64,000 nt of DNA, taken from Piscicola geometra. Lineage: Eukaryota; Annelida; Clitellata; Hirudinida; Piscicolidae. This document shows positions 10,201 through 19,678 of the stretch, piece after piece. Under the pieces are notes generated by a model, which saw only the letters and a list, made by a program, of their open reading frames with translations, ran no database searches and had not been told where the DNA came from. Numbering within the stretch: position 1 is the stretch's first letter; each line of letters opens with the position of its first letter. The stretch spans positions 12,146,894 to 12,210,893 of the forward strand of contig OX030956.1 of the NCBI GenBank assembly GCA_943735955.1, in the 5' to 3' direction. The position numbers and the translations under genes are program-made.

Positions 10201-12698
10201 CTGGTTGATGAGGGCGTTGAAGAATGCCTTGGTGACTGACTGCACATTGCCTGTGCTGTTCTCCACCTGAGAGGGAGGTGCTATGGCATTGATGGAGGAA
10301 CTGGAAACGTTTCATTGTGAAAATATGAAAGGTTGATAGAGGAATGATGAATGCGCTGAATGGTGGAGGTGCATGCAGTAGAGGTCTTTGATGCCGATCA
10401 TCTCGCAGATGGCCTTCAGCACTCGGTGACACCTCAGTCCATATCCTGAGGGTAGTCGATGTAAGTGTTAGGAAGTAATATAGTTGCAGATCAACGTGTC
10501 ATGCACGCACCCTTCTGCTTCTTGTGGATGAAGATCTTGGAGCGCTGGTACTGACTCCACATGTTGTGGAAGACGGTGTGGTTCTCGTAGAGCGAGATGT
10601 GCATCAGCTTCTGACCAGCCTTGTTCAACGCCTGAGTGCATGGATTGATGCATGCACTTAATCATAATGCTTGACTACATACAAGCATGCACCCACCATT
10701 CGGAGTGCTGCGTGTTGTGAGGTCGCCTTCCCCAAGCCATAGCCTGTGGCGGTATGAAGTGCCATGTATCTTCGTGATATATTAAATACGAGGACAGAAG
10801 TTAAAGGATGTGTTTTAATCTTAAAGATTACCAAGATATCAATGGAAGCAATGTACCAGCAACTCCATTCTTGTTGCCAGTGACAACGAAGATAGAAATC
10901 CTCCTCCTGCGACCCTGACTGCTTGTCATGTTCGTCACCATCTTTTGCTGTGGTAAGCAGTGGCGAGGAGTGATGGAGATAGGTGGAGGATGAGATGATA
11001 TGAAGAAAATAAATACAAATGAGGTTTATAGGTGCTCACTTCAAGCACTTTTGAGTCGAATCCTTCGAATACATCTGAAAATCAAAATTTAAAACGTAAA
11101 AGCATTTCACTGGCAGATCATAATCTCAAGCACAAACAATCATTGATGGGCTGTGGCGGTCCGATAGAGCGGCCCGCCATGTAGGGTCCCGAGAATCCTC
11201 GTTCGAGGGGCGCTAAGCGAGTGTATCGGATCCTGCTGTTCTGGTCTCGCATGCGGATCAGCGCCTGAGACTGTTCCTGATCGGGAGGCAGTTGTGTACG
11301 TGGAAGGACCTTGTTGCCGGCCAGGATGTTGCTGTTCAGACCAGGCCACTTGATGTTGTTTCTGCCTGCGTGAAACAAAAATCGTTTGTATGAATAGAAG
11401 ATTTATAAAAACTCAATTCAGTCTCATAATCATCACCATCATAATCATTATCGAGCGGGCGCAGATGAAACGACTAAATCACTTCTCCCAAGATGTTTGC
11501 TCATTTTCCATGATTTTAGCTCGTCGAATTCATGCTTTTCTGTCCTTCGGACGATTTCTAGTAAATGTCATTTTTTAGTTTGATTTTGGCCTTAAACACC
11601 GACTGGCTGGACAAAAGACCTAGCTGAGAAAGATTCACTAGAAGTGAGAACAGTAAAGGATGTCGGTGGAAATATTTCGACTGGATGAGATGAGAAGATG
11701 GAGGGAATATAGGAAAAGTACAGACCAGAAGAAATTGCACTGCATGTTTGTAGACATGGAAAAGAATGAGAAAGTAGGGCGTAGAAGAAAAGTAATTGTG
11801 GTGGTGCAAAATATGTAAGTGTGTAACAGCAGTGTAGTGTGCGGAGGCAACAACAACTGGTGCAGAGTGAAAGATGCCCTCTACACCAAATGCCAAAACT
11901 ATTGTGACAAGATAATAAGGGAGAAGGTTTAGTTGCTAGCCAGCGACCACAACACAGGCTGTACTAGCTTACATACTCCTAGTAGCCAGTTCATTATCAG
12001 AACCTGAGCTGTTTTTGAGTAGAACTTTTACGAAACTAATTTTTTTGTTTTTTATGGTCTGTATTATTCACAGCCTGACAGGCGCAGGCCATGTTACAAT
12101 GGTTCTTATACGCCAGAGACGCCACTCCACACGATGTAGACATCCCTCAATACATAAGTCGCAAACAAGACATCATATGATAGTTCAAGGTTGCTCGTCA
12201 GGGATTCGAACAGGCAACCTATGAGTCGCAAGTCTAACGTCTACCATCTAAGCCATCCCCGCTCCACAGGTTTGTTAAAAATCTTTAAAGCAAATTGTAA
12301 CCTGTGCCCATGATTTGTCCTCTGTTGAGGTCAGTTACCTTCTTGCGACCCACTCTCCTCCCTCGGCCCTTCTTCTTGCCTGCATTGCTCACACCCGTCA
12401 CCCCTGCCCACACCTCACTAGCAGTCACTATGCTAGAGTGGAAAACCTAATTTACAAATTGAATTGGGAAAGGGTTTAGTTTCTGGCCACCGACAACAAT
12501 AGTTTTATAATTCAAATTTAGTTATTTTTATTTTTTATTAAAATTTAAATAATTCTAAAGTAAATCGACATAATCAACCTTGAGTGAAAAAGGATGAGAA
12601 TCTTTTGCTGCCCAATGCATTGTTCCATTGGTTTGTTGGATTAGACAAAAAGTACTTGGTGGAAGAGTTCACTGGCTGAACAGTACTGAGTTGAACGC
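10201..12698 (-). CDS. MRPS5: Mitochondrial ribosomal protein uS5m, exons without the last
   Basis: Exons on the minus strand, in order: 12698-12579, 12427-12302, 11365-11138, 11074-11040, 10947-10857, 10743-10697, 10631-10511, 10445-about 10378, 10266-10201. Nearly all junctions are GT-AG and phases agree throughout. The product is the small mitoribosomal subunit protein uS5m: it shows EVWAGVTGVSNAGKKKGRGR, DLNRGQIMG, NNIKWPGLN, FEGFDSKVLE, the S5 glycine loop VVTGNKNGVAGYGLGKA, KGYGLRCHRVLKAICEMIG and GNVQSVTKAFFNALINQ. The exon ending near 10378 lacks a GT donor (a GC donor fits the phase). The start codon exon is not found, and the final exon is missing from this locus; it sits inverted in the 9.8-kb unit at 19679. 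High GC and C-ending codons contrast with the surroundings. Likely broken as a gene. Confidence 0.88.
12041..12265 (-). mobile_element. tRNA-derived SINE
   Basis: Read on the minus strand it starts with a tRNA-like head containing an A box (TGGCTTAGATGG) and a B box (TGTTCGAATCCC), followed by a body and the shared 3' part (GGCGTATAAGAACCATTGTA, then CAGGCTGTGAATA) and an A-rich tail. It lies in an intron of MRPS5. Relatives are at 47201-47443 and 47750-47955, with tail-only pieces in the 9.8-kb unit. Confidence 0.85.
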
Positions 12699-12842
12699 CT
12701 TGAAAAGAATTAATAGAGAATGAGAGAAAGTGAAATTATTTTTAAAATACCTAAAACATAACTATTCTATTTTTTGAAATATTTGTCTCTAAAAACCTCA
12801 TTTCTATCATCATTTATTAATTCAAAAGCTATAAGAATTAAA

Positions 12843-13180
12843 TTAAAGTAACTTACATGGGTTTATGGGTTCTAGGATAAAAGATCCTCCGGATAAAAAG
12901 TCCTCGGATAAAAAGTCCTTCGGATAAAAAGTCCTCCGAATAAAAAGTCCTCCGGATAAAAAGTCCTCCGGATAAAAAGTTCTCCGGATAAAAAGTACTC
13001 CGGATAAATAGTCCTCCGGATAAAAAGTCCTCAGGATCAAAATCTTAAAAAAATTAATTTTCAAGGAAAAATATGTGATTAATACGTGATCCTTGAAACT
13101 TTAAGAATGAAATTTAATACTTTTATCTAATGTTTGCTATATTTTTTTCGTTCAATCTCGAAATAGCATTTGAATAAATT
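12843..13180 (-). repeat. GGATAAAAAGTCCTCC tandem repeat with flank
   Basis: About 12880-13040 holds nine or ten copies of a 16-17 bp unit, GGATAAAAAGTCCTCC. It and the adjoining 140 bp (to about 13180) match, inverted, the stretch 18435-18725 in the 9.8-kb unit. Translations such as FIRRTFYPED are products of the repeat, whose frames happen to stay open. Confidence 0.9.
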
Positions 13181-13460
13181 TGACTTGGCTGTTGTTGTTT
13201 CGTCACTTTAACTATAAAATTGTTTGCTTGTTCTTGATCGTGATTATAAGAAGCCTTCAATGAAATAATCTTTAAAAAAGAATACGTGATCCTTAAAACT
13301 AAAAGATTAAAATTTAAAACTTTAATCTAATGTTTGCTCTATTTTTTTCTTTCAATCTGGAAATAGGATTTGAATAAATTTGACTTGGTGGTTGTTGATT
13401 CCTCACTTTAATCATTAAGTTTTCTGCTGGTTCTTGATGAGTATTGAATAATAAATAAAA
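13075..13460 (+). repeat. Imperfect ~205-bp tandem duplication
   Basis: The stretch from AATACGTGATCCTTGAAACT to the CTTGTTCTTGAT end (about 13078-13245) recurs at about 13283-13450 with roughly 15 percent differences. It is AT-rich and non-coding. Confidence 0.75.
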
Positions 13461-13639
13461 TAAAACACATGGTTATTATTTTATTCAGAAAATATTTAAA
13501 AAACAACCAACTTTAAAAAATAATTTTATCATCCTTCACCTCACCCACATCACCATGATAATCATTGCCACAGAATCATTGTCTTTACCAATACAGCATC
13601 TTCATCATCACAACATTATATATGATGGTGTTGTCATTA
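13461..13639. other. AT-rich stretch with no gene
   Basis: Mostly AT-rich, with a short ATCACCATGATAATC-type repeat (13550-13620) related to the tract at 20500-20550. No gene is seen. Confidence 0.5.
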
Positions 13640-13810
13640 TCTTCAAGGCACTGACCAGGGAGGACAAAAAGAAGCAGACAAAGGAAAGATATTAGAACAA
13701 TATAGTGGAGCGGATAAGGTTTGAGCTCAAGGACTGTTTGAGACTATCAGAAAATCAAAAGGAATGGAGGAAACTGGTTGGAGGTCTTACTGTGGTGCCC
13801 CAATAGTGTT
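13640..13810 (+). pseudogene. Possible LINE reverse-transcriptase tail
   Basis: One frame reads KDCLRLSENQKEWRKLVGG and then stops. A terminal Arg-Leu-x-x-x-Asn-x-x-x-Trp-Arg pattern is common at the C-terminus of non-LTR retrotransposon pol proteins (the usual form has Asp-Arg before x-x-Trp-Arg). Nothing upstream supports a longer element, so this is a weak call. Confidence 0.3.
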
Positions 13811-14430
13811 TAAGAACATAGCCTATAGTCTGACTGACTGATTTATTCAAAATTTTATAAATGTAAACTATTATTTTTATAAATTAATAAAATAAATACT
13901 ATATATTATTTAACTAAAAATATTATTTTTATAGTTTTATAAATTAATAATATAAATACTAAAAGCTTCAAAGTATTATTAACCATAATAAAATGAGTTA
14001 AAATAGTCTATTCTAGATGTAGCAAGTGCAGAAACTAAAGCACCCAATGTTGTTCAAGACTCTTGCTTATAGTCCTATAGACTGACTGACTGACTGAATG
14101 ACTGATTTAACCTAAATAAAAATAAAAAATTTACTATTTTAATAAATTAATTAAATAACTATTTCAATTAATTTCATGTTTAGAAGAGTCGTTTAGAAGA
14201 CAGTATGTCCTTCAACTTCAGAGCTCATCTGCCTGGTGAATTAGGTTGCCAGTGGGTACTTGCAAGATTTGCACTGGTGCTCAATTTGAGGTCCTAGCAC
14301 TTCTTCCTCTAGATTATTATGTCTTCTATTTGATATTTCCTAAGTTGGCTACAAAATATTTAAAACAATTAATTAGTCTTTTCTTAGTATTTGATAATTA
14401 TAATTTTTTATAAAAATTATTTTACATTCA
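13811..14430. other. AT-rich stretch with TGAC repeats and dispersed-repeat fragment
   Basis: Two short ACTGACTGACTG runs (13840, 14085). At about 14185-14345 there is a copy of the CAGAGCTCATCTGCC / TTGCAAGNTTTGCACTGG / GCACTTCTTCCTC family that recurs at 17841-18030 and 23803-24080. No gene. Confidence 0.6.
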
Positions 14431-14665
14431 TTAAAATTAATAAAATGACATAAAAGTTAATTAAATTATATAAAAAGTTAATAAAATAATATAAAAAGTT
14501 AATAAAATAATATAAAAAGTTAATAAAATAATATAAAAAGTTAATAAAATAATATAAAAAGTTTATAAAATAATGTTTAAAAAAAACAATAAAATAATAT
14601 AACAAATTAATAAAATAATATAAAAAGTTAATAAAATTGTGTAAAAAGTTAATAAAATTATGTAA
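14431..14665 (+). repeat. 20-bp AT minisatellite
   Basis: Roughly eleven copies of a 19-20 bp unit, TAAAAAGTTAATAAAATAA, with a slightly altered middle (14570-14600). It gives a spurious Tyr-Phe-Ile-Asn-rich reading on the minus strand. Confidence 0.9.
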
Positions 14666-15135
14666 ATTGCACTTCTTCCTCCAGTGGGTGCTTGCAAGCT
14701 TTGCACTGGAGCTTGTTACGACTAAGAGTTCAGGAAACACGAGAGAGAGTTTATTTACACGATAACGACTTTATATAGGGTGCGAGGAACAAAAGTCGCC
14801 TAGGAGTGGTTGTGTGTACATATCGTACACAATGTGGCCGCTACAATACTCCCCCACCAGAGAGTACTGGCGAACGAAGAAGCAAACAAAATATTGTCAA
14901 GTTGTGAATTTTGTTGGTGCAATAGTTGTTGTTGCAGTAGTCACGGTGCGTCATTTGTGAACTCAAAGAATCGAGTGATGACGCAAGATAAAACGAAGAT
15001 GACGACGGAGAAGAAATGGGTAGTGCTGAAAATGATGATGAAGACTTGGTTAGCACGATTGATGGACGGTTGATAGACAAGGCGATGAGTCAAGTTGCGT
15101 CATCTGCCAAATTTTTTGGCCAATGCACCCTTCTG

Positions 15136-15855
15136 CCGGACACCATCTCAAAAAAGACGGAATCAGACCTCTTCCCAACAGAATTAAAGCAATCGTGGAG
15201 TACAAACAACCGCAAAGCATCAATCAACTCCAACGGTTTATAGGAATGGTCAATTTCTACATGCGTTTCATTCCTCATTGCTCCAGTTTATTGGCACCGT
15301 TAACAGATGTTCTCAGAAAGAAGCCATCTACAAAATCCCTTTGTTTGACTGATGCTCAAACTCAAGCCTTCCATCATACGAAAGAAGCTCTTCAAAATGC
15401 CACAAGCTTGGGTTTCATTGATGATAGATCAGAGCTGCAACTTCTAACTGATGCTTCTGACATAGCAGCAGAAGCAGTTCTCGAGCAGGTACAAAAAGGT
15501 AAGCGTCAACCTTTAGCGTTTTTCTCGCAAAAGTTTCATCCTGCCCAGACGGGGTATAGCACCTTTGGCCGACAGTTGCTTGCAATCTATCAAGCCATCA
15601 AGCACTTTCAACACTTCCTTGAAGGTCGTCAGTTTACCATCTTCACTGATCATAAGCCACTCACCTTCGCTCTCAGGACCAACACAAGCCGCCACTCACC
15701 GAGAGAAGCCAGGCATTTAGACTACATCTCACAGTTCTCTGCTGAGATCAAACACATCAAGGGAGCAGACAATGTAGTTGCATATGCACTTTCTCGGACT
15801 GAGGCTAACGCGATAACAGTTATCGATATGCAAGAAATTGCCAATGCACCCTTCT
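15136..15855 (+). pseudogene. Gypsy RT-end and RNase H segment, inverted within its element
   Basis: On the plus strand: end of reverse transcriptase (GIRPLPNRIKAIVEYKQP, LQRFIGMVNFYMRFIPHC) followed by RNase H (LLTDASD, FTDHKPLTFALR, HIKGADNVVAYALSR). The surrounding element runs on the minus strand. Two expected catalytic acids of RNase H are changed: the Glu of the usual ELLA motif is Gln (GRQLLAIY) and the Asp of the usual ADALSR is Tyr, so it should be inactive. A 23-bp direct repeat borders it (15119-15141 and 15840-15862). Confidence 0.85.
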
Positions 15856-16305
15856 GCCGGACCTTGTGTGGATTGGAGGTGGCTGTTGAGTATTCGGGAC
15901 GTTCGATGAGCTGGTAGTCGTTGTTGCTGTTGTTGGCGGATTGAGAGTGAGGTTGTTGTTGTTGTTGTGGTGGTCGATGCCATCTTTGTTGCTCCACTCA
16001 CCAACAGTGAAGTTGTACATGAATGCTTTTGCAAATGAGAAGTCTGACGTATTGGCAATGAAAAAGTCTGTAGAAGACTTGTTGTTTCCTGGTGCATTGA
16101 TGGGTGATGCATGCATGAATGCATTCTCAGTTGGGTGATGATGAAAATGATGAGCAGATTGGCTGGTGAGGGTTGAGGCGGAAATGCTTGTTTTGTTCAA
16201 TCTTGTCAGCTTGTCTGACACCACGGCTGTCTGCTTAGACTTAGGTAGCGCCTTCTTTTTCGTCTTCGACTTTACAACAGCTGGAGCCAACGACGTTGCC
16301 GCCAC
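15820..16305 (-). pseudogene. Gypsy pol C-terminal tail
   Basis: A low-complexity reading (His/Asn/Thr/Ser runs) ending in HTRSGRRVHW, the sort of basic motif seen near the end of Gypsy pol proteins. The same SGRRVHWP words recur beyond the RNase H segment (15119-15141), where they continue into KNLADDAT, showing that the pol tail was split. No catalytic domain is present. Confidence 0.55.
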
Positions 16306-16314
16306 GACAGACGC

Positions 16315-17670
16315 CTAGTGGTGATGATGATGATTCTGGGCGGAAATTCCCGCGCTTTTTCTTATCGCCTGCTTCAGTTGGCTCTTCTTGACGCCTTCGT
16401 TGTGTTGCGCCGCTTTAATTTTGATTTTCATGGTTCGACGTGACGTCACTTCTTGGAATCCTTCGTTCTTCTCGAAGAGGAATGATGGATCGTCGATGCT
16501 CGTCTCTGGCACGTTGTCCACTAGACGTTGGCGAGACATGTCCACTCCCAAACTGAAATGAGACAGAAAATCCGCTCCGATGATGGGTTTCTTGACGTCG
16601 GCTACGCGAAAAACCCATGGAAATTGCCTGCGTAAACCGAGGTTGACCATCAAGGATTTCTGTCCATACGTTTTGATGATGGAGTTGTTGGATGCACGAA
16701 GCGTGAACGATGATGGGGTGAGAGAATGATTGGCTGGTGAAGGAATGACGCTTACTTCTGCACCAGTGTCGATTAGGAACGTGAGGTTGTTGCATGCGTC
16801 TCTTATGAACAATAGGCGACTCATGTTTTGTTGGCCGTGGACAAATGTCACTCCTATTGTCCGGCCCTGCGTTTCAAAATGAGTGAAAGTATATGGTGGT
16901 GTGCATTTTTGTGCCTGTTTCCCAAACTTTTGATGGTACCAGCACATGCCTGACGTGGTGTTCGGGCTTCTGGAACGAGGTGAATTGTGTCGATTGTTTG
17001 AACAAATTCTTCCTTGTGGTTGATTTTGGTTAGCAGCTAAAGTGGCCATACTTGTGGTGATTTGTTGCAGCCACGTATGGATCTCCGGCATGGTTTGAGC
17101 TGAAGCTTGTGGAGTTGGCGTTGAGACTTGTGTGATGGTGGCTTGTTGAAGTTCCACCATCCTGTCTGCTTGTAACGCCAGTTCTGCCAGTGGGATGCTC
17201 ATTGAAGCCGCCAGGATTGGTTTAATCTGGGTGGGCATTTTATCGAGCCATAGCTGCTTCAGAATGGCTTCGTCCATTTGGTTGCTACCCTTCATGTGGC
17301 GAAGCAGCTGGGAAGGTTGTCTGCCGTCTGGTTGCAGGTCGCCGAATAACGCTCTTAGCATGCTTGCCTCAGACTGGCAGCACCTGTATAGAATTGCCTT
17401 TTTCAGCGTCTCGTATGACGACGACGACGGCACCTCCACGAGTAGGTCTTGAACCTGTTCGGCGACGTGGAAAGGTATGTGCTCCACCACATATGAGTAC
17501 TTTGTCAGGCCTGCTGTCACTTTGCGCGTGTGGAAAATTGCTTCCACGTGGCAGAACCACAGTCTTGGGTTGGCTGTAAAAAAAACGGGTAAGCTAAGTG
17601 AGCTTACTTGCGGCGTCGGCTCTGCCCTCGTCTCCTCCTCTGACGTAACTTTAAAGAAAATGTCGTCCAT
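16315..17670 (-). CDS. Gypsy gag-protease polyprotein
   Basis: An open frame of 451 codons from a true ATG at 17670. Gag matrix/capsid part: PVFFTANPRLWFCHVEAIF and YVVEHIPFHVAEQVQDLL (residues about 28-85), RALFGDLQPDGRQPSQLLRH (about 120-140). A zinc-knuckle-like CWYHQKFGKQAQKC (about 245) precedes the retroviral-type aspartic protease with LTFLIDTGAEVSVIP (about 305) and IIGADFLSHF (about 370). It makes virus-like particles and processes the polyprotein in active relatives. The tail ends in a His run and stop rather than continuing into RT. This is the only full-length gag here; copies at 26302 and 36091 are cut at the unit junction. Confidence 0.88.
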   Translation of the reverse strand: MDDIFFKVTSEEETRAEPTPQVSSLSLPVFFTANPRLWFCHVEAIFHTRKVTAGLTKYSYVVEHIPFHVAEQVQDLLVEVPSSSSYETLKKAILYRCCQSEASMLRALFGDLQPDGRQPSQLLRHMKGSNQMDEAILKQLWLDKMPTQIKPILAASMSIPLAELALQADRMVELQQATITQVSTPTPQASAQTMPEIHTWLQQITTSMATLAANQNQPQGRICSNNRHNSPRSRSPNTTSGMCWYHQKFGKQAQKCTPPYTFTHFETQGRTIGVTFVHGQQNMSRLLFIRDACNNLTFLIDTGAEVSVIPSPANHSLTPSSFTLRASNNSIIKTYGQKSLMVNLGLRRQFPWVFRVADVKKPIIGADFLSHFSLGVDMSRQRLVDNVPETSIDDPSFLFEKNEGFQEVTSRRTMKIKIKAAQHNEGVKKSQLKQAIRKSAGISAQNHHHHH

Positions 17671-17840
17671 AACGTGCTTTAGTCGGGCTTCTGTTCGGGG
17701 TCACCAATTGTTACGACTAAGAGTTCAGGAAACACGAGAGAGAGTTTATTTACACGATAACGACTTTATATAGGGTGCGAGGGACAAAGGTCGCCTAGGA
17801 GTGGTTGTGTGTACATATCGTACACAATGTGGCCGCTACA

Positions 17841-18430
17841 AGCTCAATCAAACACCCTAGCACTTCTTCCTCCAGATTATTTATGTCTTCTATGTGATAT
17901 TTCCTACACTTGCTACAAAATATTTAAAATAATTAATTAGTCTTATATAAAAAGCACTTCTTCCTCCAGTGGGAGCTTGCAAGCTTTGCACTAGTGCTCA
18001 ATCTGAAGCCCTAGCACTTTTTCCTCCAGAATATTCATGTCTTCTATTTGATATTTCTTAATTAATTAGTTTCTTCTTTGTATATGTTAATTAAAATTGT
18101 TTCTAAAAATTTTTTTACATTCATTAAAATTAATAAAATTATATAAAAGCACTTCTTCTTTCCGATTATTCTTTTCTTCCTTGGAGCTCTAACCACATTT
18201 CACATACAACTCCGAAAGTTTCATGTCTTCTATTTGATATATATTAATTAATTAGTCTCTCCTCAGTATTTGTTAATTAAAAATATTTTTAACAATTATT
18301 TACATTCATTAAAATTAATAAAATTATATAAAAAGCACTTCTTATTCCCGATTATTTTTTCCTTCCATGGAGCTCTAACCACATTTCTCATAAAACTCTG
18401 AAAGTTTCATGTCTTCTATTTGATATTTCT
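17841..18430. repeat. GCACTTCTTCCTCCAG dispersed repeats
   Basis: Several AT-rich copies of a family with GCACTTCTTCCTCCAG, TTGCAAGCTTTGCACT and ATGTCTTCTATTTGATAT words. Two larger versions, about 18115-18250 and 18297-18430, repeat a ~185-bp block containing GGAGCTCTAACCACATTTC. Also present at 27630-28219 and 37419-38008. No gene. Confidence 0.8.
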
Positions 18431-18554
18431 AACATAAGATTGAACGAAAAAAATATAGCAAACATTAGATAAAAGTACTAAATTTTATTCTTAAAGTTTC
18501 AAGGATCACGTATTAATCGCGTATTTTTCCTTGAGAAGTAATTTTTTGAAGATT

Positions 18555-18722
18555 TTTATCCTGAAGACTTTTTATCTGGAAGACTTTTTATCCGGAGGAC
18601 TTTTTATCCGGAGGACTTTTTATCCGGAGAACTTTTTATCCGGAGGGCTTTTTATCCGGAGGACTTTTTATCCGAGGACTTTTTATCCGAGGACTTTTTA
18701 TCCGGAGGACCTTTTATCCGTT
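18555..18722 (+). repeat. GGATAAAAAGTCC-type tandem repeat (inverted copy)
   Basis: About ten 15-18 bp units of ACTTTTTATCCGGAGG, the reverse complement of the repeat at 12880-13040. Flanking sequence 18435-18555 also matches there in reverse. Copies lie at 28344-28511 and 38133-38300; the third has base changes in the fifth and sixth units. Confidence 0.92.
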
Positions 18723-18745
18723 TACCGGGTTTATGGTGTAACGTA

Positions 18746-19665
18746 TACATAGAACTGCACTATACTACATAGAACTGCACTGCACTACATAAAACTGCAC
18801 TACACTACATAGAACTACACTGCACTACATAGAACTGCACTACACTACATAGAACTGCACTACACTACATAGAACTGCACTACATAGAACTGCACTACAT
18901 AGAACTGCACTACATAGAACTGCACTACATAGAACTGCACTACATAGAACTGCACTACATAGAACTGCACTACATAGAACTGCACTACATAGAACTGCAC
19001 TACATAGAACTGCACTACATTGAACTGCACTACACTACATAGAACTGAACTACATAGAACTGAACTGCATAGAACTGCACGACATAGAACTGCACTACAT
19101 AGAACTGCACTACATAGAACTGCACTACATAGAACTGCACTACATAGAACTGCACTACATAGAACTGAACTACATAGAACTGAACTACATAGAACTGAAC
19201 TACATAGAACTGAACTACATAGAACTGAACTACATAGAACTGAACTACATAGAACTGAACTACATAGAACTGAACTACATAGAACTGAACTACATAGAAC
19301 TGAACTACATAGAACTGAACTACATAGAACTGAACTACATAGAACTGAACTACATAGAACTGAACTACATAGAACTGAACTACATAGAACTGAACTACAT
19401 AGAACTGAACTACATAGAACTGAACTACATAGAACTGAACTACATAGAACTGAACTACATAGAACTGAACTACATAGAACTGAACTACATAGAACTGCAC
19501 TACATAGAACTGCACTACATAGAACTGCACTACATTGAACTGCACTACAAAGAACTGCACTACATAGAACTGCACTAAATAGAACTGCACTACATAGAAC
19601 TGCACTAAATAGAACTGCACTACATAGAACTGCTCTACATTGAACTGCACTACAACGGCCACCAC
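18746..19665 (+). repeat. 15-bp minisatellite
   Basis: About 60 copies of ACATAGAACTGCACT and its variant with GAACTGAACT in the middle block (19150-19490). The period is divisible by three, so one plus-strand frame (LHRTE) and two minus-strand frames (LCSSV, QFYVV) stay open for hundreds of codons; these are not genes. Other copies: 28535-29454 and 38324-39273, the last with two extra units. Confidence 0.97.
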
Positions 19666-19678
19666 CACCACCATGCAG

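Larger units (their letters stand above)
14714..17840 (-). mobile_element. Gypsy-type LTR retrotransposon, internally rearranged
   Basis: 132-bp LTRs at 14714-14845 and 17709-17840 begin TGTTACGACTAAG and end GCCGCTACA in plus reading. A 4-bp target duplication AGCT flanks the element (14710-14713, 17841-17844), and the host repeat continues cleanly across it. In the minus orientation a primer-binding-site-like TGGTGACCCCGAACAG follows the 5' LTR and a purine tract GGTGGGGGAG precedes the 3' LTR. Inside are gag-protease (minus), a short pol-tail-like region (minus) and an RT-end/RNase H segment in the opposite orientation. Integrase and most of RT are absent. At 3.1 kb it is non-autonomous. 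Its right part, from 16549, belongs to the triplicated unit. Confidence 0.92.

Noticed and set aside
12185..12265. Functional tRNA gene
   Set aside because: A and B boxes are present, but the acceptor stem does not close and the sequence continues into a SINE body and A-rich tail; two other copies are the same.
16150..16340. His-rich metal-binding protein on the minus strand
   Set aside because: The His runs come from a GAT/ATG microsatellite inside the Gypsy element's decayed pol tail.
19020..19538. Plus-strand LHRTE repeat protein (172 codons, and copies at 28809 and 38613)
   Set aside because: Same minisatellite in another frame; a tandem repeat with a period divisible by three gives this automatically.
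18746..19665. CRISPR-like array (many short repeats)
   Set aside because: Units are contiguous without unique spacers, and the genome is an animal one; it is a minisatellite.
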